NCBI GenBank assembly: GCA_002385265.1
Contig: DGDD01000096.1
Coordinates: forward strand, 1 to 47,906
DNA length: 47,906 nucleotides
Direction of reading: 5' to 3'
From: Chitinophagaceae bacterium UBA3961
GTDB lineage: Bacteria > Bacteroidota > Bacteroidia > Chitinophagales > Chitinophagaceae
In this document: one piece after another, positions 1-6,862 of the stretch
Numbering within the stretch: the first letter of the stretch is position 1
Layout: the number at the start of each line of letters is the position of its first letter
Notes under the pieces: model-generated
Told to the model about the DNA's origin: nothing
Seen by the model: only the letters and a program-made list of their open reading frames with translations
Databases searched by the model: none
Translations under genes and position numbers: made by a program

Positions 1-32
1 CCGGCCCGTTTCTACGGGCTGGACATTTTTTA
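1..32 (+). terminator. Intrinsic terminator of the gene before the window
   Basis: An 8-bp stem (CCGGCCCG with CGGGCTGG, one G-T wobble) closes the loop TTTCTA and is followed by ACATTTTTT. It must serve a plus-strand gene ending just outside the window. Its CCGTTTCTACGG core recurs in the terminator at 1497. Confidence 0.75.
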
Positions 33-139
33 AAATTCGTCCCACCATTCCAATCCTGCTGAACCTCCTCAAAATCCATCCAGATCAGTGTTCATTACTT
101 TTTAATAAAACGAAATTTTAACTATTAAACCTTTTAAAA

Positions 140-1465
140 ATGAAAACGATGATTTACCCAAAATTGATCTTAAACTGGATCGTAAGCTTATTCAAAGCCA
201 CTTTCCTGTTGGGTTTAACCTGCTTTATCTCTAAAACAGCGAGTGCTCAAGAACTCGTATTCAGAAACCCTGCACTTGTTTCAGGGACAGGTGGCGCAAA
301 TAATGCTGTGTACCGATTTTCAAGTGTTACAAGTGGTGTAGACGCATTGGTGAAAATTAACGGTCGCTCAAATAATTTGGTTTCTTTAGTAGCAATCGAT
401 TTATCTTCTAGTGGATTCGACAAAGCTTTTCAACCACAAGTCACTTATAATAACAACACAACGCCCAATGGCGTTTCCGATTGGTGGATGGAGTTTCAGA
501 TTTCATTCGTTAAATCAAATACTTCATCTCCTGTTACTGTGAATGCCTTCAAAGCTACTGCTGTAGATATCGATGGTAATGGTGATAAAATTAATGAGTG
601 GGTTGGATTCTATGGTTTTGATACTTATGCAACAGAAGCCAATACTACCCTCATTGGAACTAACATTCTTGAAACCGTAGCAAACTTGTTGTCTGTAACC
701 GGTAGAAGATTTGATGGTCCTGTTACGAACTATACCAATATTGATACCGGTGCTACACGTGTAATGGTTACCACTGCGTATTCAAACACTAATAGTTTTA
801 GAGTTAGAACAGGTGGTCATAGCACAGGTGCCAATGGAGCAGCAGATCGAATGAATTCGATTTATTTCAAAAACTTCAATTTCGTTACTCCTAATGAAGT
901 TCGTTTGCCGGTAACATTGAAGTCTTTTACAGCTAGCTTGGACGCATTAAAACCTGCTTTGAATTGGGTAAGCTCAATGGAAGAAAACTTGAACTATTAT
1001 AGCCTGGAAAGAAGTACCAATGGCGTAGACTTCAACCAAGTGTCTATCACATTCGCAAAGGGAAACAGTGTAGGTGATGTTGCTTACAAGTATACCGACA
1101 ACGCCGTTCCTTCAGATAGCAAAGGCGTACTGTACTATCGATTGAAAATGGTTGACATTGACGGTAAGTTCAAATACTCTGAAACCAAATTGGTGCGCAT
1201 GGGTTCAGATAGCAAACAAGTAACAGTTCAATTATTCCCTAACCCTGTAGTAAACGACTTGAGAATTGGTTTGCCCACAGAAATGCAACAAAAAGCCGGC
1301 TCAATTGAGATCCTTACTCTCAGCGGTCAAGTAGTAAAACAAATTTTGATAAGCTCGGCTAGCCAAACAGAACAGGTATCTGTCTCCAACCTACCCTCGG
1401 GAGCCTACCTCGTTCGAGTGAACTTGAAAGGTGCGGTTGCTAGTCAACGCTTTATAAAACAATAA
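140..1465 (+). CDS. Secreted T9SS type A sorting-domain protein
   Basis: A 441-residue exported protein. Residues 1-37 form a long signal peptide ending in TASAQ. Residues 38-250 are a Ser/Thr/Asn-rich beta-type region that I cannot assign to a family. Residues 253-350 (starting LPVTLKSFTASLD, with LNWVSSMEENLNYYSLERS) are the fibronectin-like stretch that often precedes the sorting tail in Bacteroidota. Residues 360-441 are a type A T9SS sorting domain with the VQLFPNPV motif, a GxYLVRV strand and a terminal FIKQ. By family knowledge such proteins cross the outer membrane through the type IX system and are attached to the surface or released. Function beyond secretion is unknown. The gene stands alone between terminators at 1 and 1497. 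No strict TAnnTTTG promoter is visible upstream. Confidence 0.85.
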   Translation: MKTMIYPKLILNWIVSLFKATFLLGLTCFISKTASAQELVFRNPALVSGTGGANNAVYRFSSVTSGVDALVKINGRSNNLVSLVAIDLSSSGFDKAFQPQVTYNNNTTPNGVSDWWMEFQISFVKSNTSSPVTVNAFKATAVDIDGNGDKINEWVGFYGFDTYATEANTTLIGTNILETVANLLSVTGRRFDGPVTNYTNIDTGATRVMVTTAYSNTNSFRVRTGGHSTGANGAADRMNSIYFKNFNFVTPNEVRLPVTLKSFTASLDALKPALNWVSSMEENLNYYSLERSTNGVDFNQVSITFAKGNSVGDVAYKYTDNAVPSDSKGVLYYRLKMVDIDGKFKYSETKLVRMGSDSKQVTVQLFPNPVVNDLRIGLPTEMQQKAGSIEILTLSGQVVKQILISSASQTEQVSVSNLPSGAYLVRVNLKGAVASQRFIKQ

Positions 1466-1496
1466 AGAGCGTTTTTTTAAAGGGTACGATCAACAA

Positions 1497-1530
1497 AGGC
1501 CTTCCGTTTCTACGGAGGGCCTATTTTTAT
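1497..1530 (+). terminator. Intrinsic terminator after the T9SS protein gene
   Basis: A 10-bp stem AGGCCTTCCG / CGGAGGGCCT (one wobble) with loop TTTCTA is followed by ATTTTTATTTT. It lies 31 nt after the stop codon at 1465. Confidence 0.85.
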
Positions 1531-1681
1531 TTTGAGTCTTCTAATGCACTGGAAAACAGTTATTTAGTTTTTTAGTTTCGAAGTAACTAAGTTGGCACTG
1601 GGAGCATTTCCCCCCTTACTATTACACATTTTCAGTAGAATACTTGGCATTTAGCCATTAAACTAAAAAACTATTAAACCT

Positions 1682-1713
1682 AATAACCCAATAACCCAAT
1701 AACCCAATAACTT
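1682..1713 (+). repeat. Tandem 8-nt repeat AATAACCC
   Basis: Three exact AATAACCC units and a fourth ending AATAACTT occupy 1682-1713, preceded by related AAACTA/ATTAAACC words. They lie in the 331-bp gap between the terminator at 1497 and the TonB receptor promoter at 1749. The rest of that gap holds only degenerate AT-rich sequence. Confidence 0.8.
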
Positions 1714-1748
1714 CTTACTACCTACAAACCATGATTTTTATTTCTCAG

Positions 1749-1780
1749 TTTGGTTTATAATATAAACTAGTTTAGTTTTG
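1749..1780 (+). promoter_or_regulatory. Bacteroidota-type promoter of the TonB receptor with internal palindrome
   Basis: TTTG at 1749-1752 and TAGTTTTG at 1773-1780 are separated by 20 nt, matching the Bacteroidota primary sigma consensus. The ATG follows at 1797. A perfect 12-bp palindrome, TAAACTAGTTTA (1763-1774), fills the end of the spacer and overlaps the first two bases of the -7 box, where a repressor could block RNA polymerase. Confidence 0.65.
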
Positions 1781-1796
1781 AGATAAATTTACAAGC

Positions 1797-4046
1797 ATGA
1801 ATCACTTAATTGCTTTGTTGGCGCTCTTACTGGCTACTCAAATAGCCAAAGCACAGACGCTTATTCAAGGTAAAGTTCAAGATAGCAAAAATAGACCCCT
1901 GGCCGGGGCTAGTATCGCCGTGAAAGACAGCTACGATGGAGCCACAACTGACTCCACCGGTTCGTTTCGTTTCAAAACCACTGAAAAGGGAAATGCTGTT
2001 CTATTGATCAGCTCCATTGGATACAAACTCCAAGAAAGAGCAGTGGTTTTAAACGGAACTGCACTTGAATTAAGCATCGTACTAAAAGAGGAGCCCAATG
2101 AATTGACCGCAGTTGTAATTTCAGCAGGAAGCTTCGAGGCTAGCGACCGAAAGCGTGCCGCTGCGATCTTAAACCCTATTGATATTGTAACTACCGCTAG
2201 TGCCAATGGCGACATTACCGGCGCCCTCAAAACCCTTCCAGGTGCGCAACAAGTAGGAGAGCGCGAGGGGCTGTTTGTAAGAGGCGGTACCGCTACCGAA
2301 ACCAAAACCTTTATAGACGGAACCCTGGTAAATAATTTTTTCTTCACCGGCGCACCCAATATTGCCGCTTTCAGCCGCTTTTCTCCCTTTATTTTTAAAG
2401 GAACTGTTTTTAGTACCGGTGGTTATTCGGCACTTTATGGTCAAGCACTTTCATCGGCAGTAATTTTAGAGTCAATTGATTTACCTGAACAATCAGTTGC
2501 AAATATCAATGTGTCTGTTCTAGGTATCGGTGCCGGCTTTCAAGAGTTGTCGAAGAAAAAGAACAGCTCATGGGGGTTGAATTATGGATACAACAATTTG
2601 ACGCCCGCTTTTGCCATTTTTAAACAACGTCAAAATTATAGTCAAGCTCCAGAGTTCCACAATAGCGATGCAAATTTCCGAATCAAAACATCTAAAACAG
2701 GGTTCTTGAAATACTATGGGTATTACAATACGAACAGATTAGACTTCACTACGCCTTCGGTTGATACAACGGGTTATTACGATCGTTTCGCCTTAAAAAA
2801 TCAAAACACGTATCACAATTTAACATGGAGAGACAATTTGTCGAAAAAATGGAAAATTCAAACCGGTGTATCTTATTCTATTAATAAAGATGATATTCAT
2901 TCTGAATTGAAAGATGCGAGTGGTTCAAAAGTAACTGTAACCGGAATGGAATTCAAAGAATTTACTGTAAAGAATCGTTCTCAATATTTCAATGCAAAGT
3001 TAGTATTGGAACGTAGGCTGAAAGGCTTGTCTGCACTGCGTTTTGGGACAGAGTACAATTATAGTGATGACGAAACGGATTATACAGCTTACAACGGATC
3101 AAACTTTAAATCAACGATAAAAGAGCATTTGAATTCGCTCTTCGCCGAATCGGATATGTACATCACCAACGATATTGCTGCGAAGATTGGCGTACGTACC
3201 GAACACTCTCAGTTGTTAAATAAGTGGAACATCGCCCCACGTGCTTCTTTGGCTTATAAATTTAGTAGAGAGGCCCAGGCTTCATTGGCGTATGGAATTT
3301 TTTATCAAAATCCGGAAAAGTCTTTATTGCCAAGCAATGCGTCGCTCTTGTTTTCGAAAGCAACTCACTACATTGCCCAATACATGAAAACCACTTCAAA
3401 GCGAAGTTTTCGTTTGGAGGCATTTTATAAAAAATACGACGATTTATACAAGACTGCTTTTGTTACAGGAACAAGTAAAGCGATCAACAATAATGGCTTT
3501 GGAGATGCAAAGGGAATCGAGTTGTTCTGGCGTGATAAACAAACCGTTAAAACCCTTGACTATTGGATCTCTTATTCTTACCTCGACACCAAGCGTGATT
3601 ATCTCAATTTTCCTTCAGCTATTCAACCCAATTTCGCTGCAAAGCATACGGCTAGTTTAGTGATAAAGAAATTCATGAGTGCACTCAAAACAAACCTCAA
3701 TATTGCATACAATTTTAATAGTGGACGTCCTTATTATAATATTTTACCCGACAATAATGGTAATTACAAGGTAACAGATCAAGGCATTACTCCTGCTTAT
3801 AACAACGTAAGCTTAGGACTCAACTATCTTCCTTTTATAGGTAAGAAAAACCGTAAAGTGTATGATGTATACGTTTTACAAGTGAACAATATCTTCAACT
3901 TTAAACAGGTTTATGGATACCAATATTCCTACAATGGAATTCGCAAACAAGCCATAATGCCTCCATCACGCATGTTTGTATTTGTTGGCGCATTTATTAG
4001 CATTGGTGTTGACCGATCAGACGAAGTAATCAATAATGGACTTTAA
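1797..4046 (+). CDS. TonB-dependent outer-membrane receptor
   Basis: A 749-residue outer-membrane protein. Residues 1-20 are a signal peptide ending in AKAQ. Residues 22-105 form a carboxypeptidase-regulatory-like domain (IQGKVQDSKNRPLAGASI). Residues 105-230 form the plug, including the VFSTGGYSALYGQALSSAV stretch typical of plug domains. The rest alternates aromatic and polar residues as expected for a 22-stranded barrel. Receptors of this kind import a bound ligand with energy from TonB-ExbBD; the ligand cannot be read from the sequence. It lacks the very long barrel of SusC proteins and no SusD gene follows, so a polysaccharide system is unlikely. A 27-nt gap links it to the next gene, so the two are probably co-transcribed. 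The palindrome in its promoter suggests regulation. Confidence 0.92.
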   Translation: MNHLIALLALLLATQIAKAQTLIQGKVQDSKNRPLAGASIAVKDSYDGATTDSTGSFRFKTTEKGNAVLLISSIGYKLQERAVVLNGTALELSIVLKEEPNELTAVVISAGSFEASDRKRAAAILNPIDIVTTASANGDITGALKTLPGAQQVGEREGLFVRGGTATETKTFIDGTLVNNFFFTGAPNIAAFSRFSPFIFKGTVFSTGGYSALYGQALSSAVILESIDLPEQSVANINVSVLGIGAGFQELSKKKNSSWGLNYGYNNLTPAFAIFKQRQNYSQAPEFHNSDANFRIKTSKTGFLKYYGYYNTNRLDFTTPSVDTTGYYDRFALKNQNTYHNLTWRDNLSKKWKIQTGVSYSINKDDIHSELKDASGSKVTVTGMEFKEFTVKNRSQYFNAKLVLERRLKGLSALRFGTEYNYSDDETDYTAYNGSNFKSTIKEHLNSLFAESDMYITNDIAAKIGVRTEHSQLLNKWNIAPRASLAYKFSREAQASLAYGIFYQNPEKSLLPSNASLLFSKATHYIAQYMKTTSKRSFRLEAFYKKYDDLYKTAFVTGTSKAINNNGFGDAKGIELFWRDKQTVKTLDYWISYSYLDTKRDYLNFPSAIQPNFAAKHTASLVIKKFMSALKTNLNIAYNFNSGRPYYNILPDNNGNYKVTDQGITPAYNNVSLGLNYLPFIGKKNRKVYDVYVLQVNNIFNFKQVYGYQYSYNGIRKQAIMPPSRMFVFVGAFISIGVDRSDEVINNGL

Positions 4047-4073
4047 TTCTATAAAAAATAAAAACAAATAATC

Positions 4074-4718
4074 ATGAAACAGTTTCTTTTCTTCTTAAGC
4101 CTTACCGTTTTGATATCTACCGCTTCTGCTCAATCGGAGCGTTATGAAAAAGCCATGTTGGCCAATATTAGTGCCTTGGATACCACGCGTTCTGCCGGTG
4201 GCTATCAAGACCTAGCCAATACCTTTCAACGCATCGCCGATGCAGAAAAAACACAGTGGTTGCCGTATTACTATGCTGCTTATTGTCATGTAATGATCGG
4301 TTATACCGCAATGGGTCAAGATCCTGCTAAAATGGATGTGGAAGCTGATTTGGCAGATGCCATGTTGAACAAAGCCATGGCACTTACCCAAGCTAATTCG
4401 GAGTTGTTTTGTGTGAAGAAGATGATAGCCACATTAAGAATGTCGGCAGATCCAATGACCCGCTATCAAACCCAGGGTCCTATTGCGGCGGAAGCCTTGG
4501 CCAAAGCAAGAACCTTAGATGCCAACAATCCGAGAGTAGATATACTGGAAGCACAAGATAAATTTTATACTCCGGAACAGTTTGGCGGAAGTAAAGTAGA
4601 GGCAAAAGAATTGTTTTTGAGTGCTCAAAAGAAATTTGAGTCGTTCAAACCTGCTTCTGCACTGCATCCTAACTGGGGAGAAGGGCAAGTAATGTATTTC
4701 TTATCACAGTTGAAATAA
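4074..4718 (+). CDS. Secreted TPR-like helical protein, probable partner of the TonB receptor
   Basis: A 214-residue protein with a clear signal peptide (1-20, STASAQ) and an otherwise helical, Ala-rich sequence. Segments such as WLPYYYAAYCHVMIGY and ANSELFCVKKMIATLRMSA resemble tetratricopeptide helices, but the repeats are degenerate. I recognise no enzyme motif. It follows the TonB receptor by 27 nt and ends in an intrinsic terminator at 4728, so the pair forms a transcription unit. A periplasmic accessory role for the receptor is an inference from position only. Confidence 0.8.
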   Translation: MKQFLFFLSLTVLISTASAQSERYEKAMLANISALDTTRSAGGYQDLANTFQRIADAEKTQWLPYYYAAYCHVMIGYTAMGQDPAKMDVEADLADAMLNKAMALTQANSELFCVKKMIATLRMSADPMTRYQTQGPIAAEALAKARTLDANNPRVDILEAQDKFYTPEQFGGSKVEAKELFLSAQKKFESFKPASALHPNWGEGQVMYFLSQLK

Positions 4719-4727
4719 TGTGCATAT

Positions 4728-4762
4728 GTCCCGGTCAAAACGGCCGGGACCTCTTTATATTT
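4728..4762 (+). terminator. Intrinsic terminator of the TonB receptor operon
   Basis: Stem GTCCCGGTC / GGCCGGGAC (9 bp, one wobble) with loop AAAAC, followed by CTCTTTATATTT. The T-rich tail also forms the -7 box of the next gene, so the terminator and the next promoter overlap. Confidence 0.75.
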
Positions 4763-4763
4763 G
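4756..4763 (+). promoter_or_regulatory. -7 box TATATTTG of the membrane-protein cassette
   Basis: TATATTTG matches TAnnTTTG and lies 19 nt before the ATG at 4783. No clear TTG is found at the usual -33 spacing, where the terminator hairpin lies. Confidence 0.5.
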
Positions 4764-4782
4764 TCGACTTATAATCATTAAT

Positions 4783-5379
4783 ATGGAACAAGAACCGCTC
4801 AGTGGAACCGAAAGCCTGCAGATCATTCAAGAAATGATCCAGAAGGCGCGTAACCAATTTAGTGAGAATGGGCATTTGTACCTGTTCTGGGGCTGGGTTA
4901 TCTTGATTTGCTCGATTGGACAGTTTGTGTTACAACACATCCTTCACACGCCTCACTACTATTATATTTGGGGACTAACATGGGTTGCAGCTATCTATCA
5001 GTTCTATTATTTGTTCAAACGCAGGAAAAATGAAAAAGTAAAGACCTATGCCGATAGTATTGTAGGGTATGTTTGGTTGGCTTTTATTGTAACCATGTTT
5101 TTGTCGTTCTTGGCAATTGGTAGCACAAACGACGTAGGCCATTTTTATAGAATGTACGCACCTATTTTATTGGCTTTGTATGGGATTCCTACATTTCTAA
5201 GTGGAATTATATTGAAAGTAAAACCACTGGCCATTGGAGGCGTATGCTGTTGGTTGCTGAGTGTTATTTCAAATTGGGTTTCTCCAGACTACCACATGAT
5301 ACTTCTTGGATTAGCTGTAATCATTGCCTGGATTGTTCCCGGTTATTTTCTTAAAAAAAGATATAAAGAACAACATTGA
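4783..5379 (+). CDS. Integral membrane protein, paralog of the next gene
   Basis: A 198-residue protein of no family I recognise. An amphipathic N-terminal helix (res 1-30, EPLSGTESLQIIQEMIQKAR) precedes about five or six hydrophobic segments, among them FWGWVILICSIGQFVL, IWGLTWVAAIYQFYYLF, YVWLAFIVTMFLSFLAIG, ILLALYGIPTFLSGIIL and MILLGLAVIIAWIVPGYFL. A Lys/Arg-rich tail ends it. A reading from GTG at 4720 would begin inside the terminator and upstream of the -7 box, so ATG 4783 is chosen. It aligns along its length with the next protein (both have a PLS-x2-ES helix, a W-x5-CSI-Q segment, a YG-PT segment, GG-CCW/GG-FCW and a WIVPG/WLIPG end). The three genes 4783-6321 are spaced by 2 nt and then overlap by 8 nt, so they form one operon. 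Confidence 0.8.
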   Translation: MEQEPLSGTESLQIIQEMIQKARNQFSENGHLYLFWGWVILICSIGQFVLQHILHTPHYYYIWGLTWVAAIYQFYYLFKRRKNEKVKTYADSIVGYVWLAFIVTMFLSFLAIGSTNDVGHFYRMYAPILLALYGIPTFLSGIILKVKPLAIGGVCCWLLSVISNWVSPDYHMILLGLAVIIAWIVPGYFLKKRYKEQH

Positions 5380-5381
5380 TT

Positions 5382-6044
5382 ATGGAAGAAAAACCATTAT
5401 CTGAAAAGGAAAGTATGGAGCTCATCGCTAAGATGATCTCCACTGCAAAGAACAATTTTGTAGAATCCGGTTTAGGCCCAATAATCTGGGGCTCCATCAT
5501 TACATTTTGCTCCATAGCACAATACATCCAAATTACTACCAGTTTCAGATTTCCATTTGACATCTGGATCTTACCAATACTAGGACTGATACCGCAAATC
5601 TGGCTTTCCATTCGAGAAAAAAAGGCAAAAGCTACAAAGTCTTGGGTTGATCAATCAATTGATTACGTTTGGATCGCATTTGCATTTGGCGTTTTCTTTA
5701 TCAATTTCACTTTAGCAAGTTTATCGAACGAGTTGTATCCTATCTTGAAAGAATACCGCTCCATGGGAGGCAAAGCTCCTGAGTTTGAGTTGTGGAGCTA
5801 TGGCGCTACCTTGCTTTTGTTTATGTACGGATTACCCACCCTGGTAACGGCTTTTGTCAGGAAATTTAAGTTGATGATGATTGGAGGAATCTTTTGCTGG
5901 GTAGCTGCTATTGTTGCGATTTTTACGTCCTTAGCAACCGACTTTCTTTTAATGGCTGCAGCAGCTATGTTGGCTTGGTTGATTCCCGGAATTAAGCTTC
6001 GGAAAATGTATTTAGAACAAAAGGCAGGCACTAAAAATGTTTAA
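5382..6044 (+). CDS. Integral membrane protein, paralog of the previous gene
   Basis: A 220-residue membrane protein with the same plan as its neighbour: an N-terminal helix (EKPLSEKESMELIAKMISTA) and about five hydrophobic segments, ending with LAWLIPGIKLRKMY and a basic tail. The ATG at 5382 is used; a TTG six bases upstream would overlap the previous stop. The insertion between the third and fourth segments (around NELYPILKEYRSMGGKAPEF) is longer than in the paralog. Its stop overlaps the regulator start by 8 nt. No function is recognised. Tandem duplication followed by divergence explains the pair, and a heteromeric membrane complex is possible. Confidence 0.8.
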   Translation: MEEKPLSEKESMELIAKMISTAKNNFVESGLGPIIWGSIITFCSIAQYIQITTSFRFPFDIWILPILGLIPQIWLSIREKKAKATKSWVDQSIDYVWIAFAFGVFFINFTLASLSNELYPILKEYRSMGGKAPEFELWSYGATLLLFMYGLPTLVTAFVRKFKLMMIGGIFCWVAAIVAIFTSLATDFLLMAAAAMLAWLIPGIKLRKMYLEQKAGTKNV

Positions 6045-6321
6045 GGATCTTGATCCCATATTACATTCTCAACTCCGCTTGGCAGTGGTTTCTCTCTTAA
6101 TTGGATTGAAAGAAGCAGAATTCACGTTTATCAAAGAGAAAACAGGTGCTACAGCAGGTAACTTAAGCGTTCAAATCAATAAGTTGAAAGACGCGGGTTA
6201 CATTGATGTTGTGAAACAATTCAAAGACAACTATCCTCAAACCATCTGCAAAATCACTCCCGAAGGCATCAAAGCCTTTGAAATATACGTCGCCAACCTC
6301 CAATCTTATTTAGGTAAATAA
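6037..6321 (+). CDS. Winged-helix transcriptional regulator
   Basis: A 94-residue single-domain protein of the small winged-helix type (HTH_34-like). The sequence LRLAVVSLLIGLKEAEF is helix 1, FIKEKTGATAGNLSVQINKL is the helix-turn-helix with its recognition helix, and AGYIDVVKQFKDNYPQTICKITPEG is the beta wing. Relatives are MarR/ArsR-like regulators without an obvious ligand domain. It is the last gene of the cassette, overlapping the second membrane gene by 8 nt, so it probably controls its own operon or senses through the membrane partners. The target is not known. Confidence 0.85.
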   Translation: MFKDLDPILHSQLRLAVVSLLIGLKEAEFTFIKEKTGATAGNLSVQINKLKDAGYIDVVKQFKDNYPQTICKITPEGIKAFEIYVANLQSYLGK

Positions 6322-6350
6322 GATTGAAACAAGGCTTCAATTCTACTAAG

Positions 6351-6557
6351 GTTCGACCCCTACAGGATCGTGTTGCTTTGTTTACGTTTATCGCTATTAA
6401 TGTTCGACGCCTACAGCTTCGTTTTCTCTATCCTTTCAACCGTTCCTCACCAGTAATAGGTTTATCTAATCTACCCATTAAAATCACAATCCTGTAAATC
6501 CTTTAATCTTGTGAATCCTGATCAATTGCTACTGATGTTCGATGCCTACAGCGTCGA
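6351..6557 (+). repeat. Three dispersed copies of a 20-nt hairpin with a CTACA loop
   Basis: Copies at 6351-6370, 6402-6421 and 6538-6557 share GTTCGA-n-n-CCTACAG-n-n-TCG. Each folds as a 6-position stem around the loop CTACA: CGACCC/GGATCG, CGACGC/GCTTCG and CGATGC/GCGTCG. The inner pairs differ between copies but stay complementary. They behave like REP-type palindromes. They lie in the 541-bp convergent gap 6322-6862. Confidence 0.65.
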
Positions 6558-6665
6558 TTGCCCGATCATCATAACATCCATTTTTTATAAAACAGGCATC
6601 CATCTAACCTATCCATTAAAATCATAATCCTGTAAATCCTTTAATCCTGTAAATCCTGATCAATT
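6464..6665 (+). repeat. Direct repeat of an AATCCTGTAAATCC element, about 66 nt per copy
   Basis: Copy 1 (6464-6530) and copy 2 (6600-6665) both read ATCTAA-CTA-CCATTAAAATCA followed by AATCCTGTAAATCCTTTAAT and CCTGATCAATT, with only a few differences. A related element lies in the opposite orientation at 41984-42020. This is a dispersed non-coding repeat and no ORF is conserved in it. Confidence 0.75.
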
Positions 6666-6670
6666 CTGAT

Positions 6671-6697
6671 CAAAAAAAAGCCCCGGATCTCTCCGGG
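6671..6697 (-). terminator. Intrinsic terminator for the minus-strand T9SS protein gene
   Basis: Read on the minus strand, stem CCCGGA / TCCGGG with loop GAGA is followed by GGC and a run of eight T (the A run at 6672-6679 on the plus strand). It lies about 165 nt beyond the stop codon at 6863, after an AT-rich repeat. Confidence 0.7.
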
Positions 6698-6813
6698 TAC
6701 TTCTTTACCTCTGATAAACCTAACAAAAAAATTGTTATCCAAATATTTGAAGCAGTGAGTAGTAAGAATGTTACTCCGTAGTTACAATTCAATACCATGA
6801 GGCATGCTCACTG

Positions 6814-6860
6814 TTATTAATTATTAATTCTTAATTCTTAATTCTTAATTCTTAATTATC
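6814..6860 (-). repeat. AT-rich tandem repeat TTAATTC at the 3' end of the minus-strand gene
   Basis: Five to six TTAATTC/TTAATTA units run up to the stop codon of the 6863 gene. The same motif opens the repeat blocks at 10396, 27380, 40260 and 47469. Confidence 0.75.
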
Positions 6861-6862
6861 TC

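Noticed and set aside
1797..4718. SusC/SusD polysaccharide system
   Set aside because: The receptor is shorter than SusC, and the next gene lacks SusD features and a lipobox.
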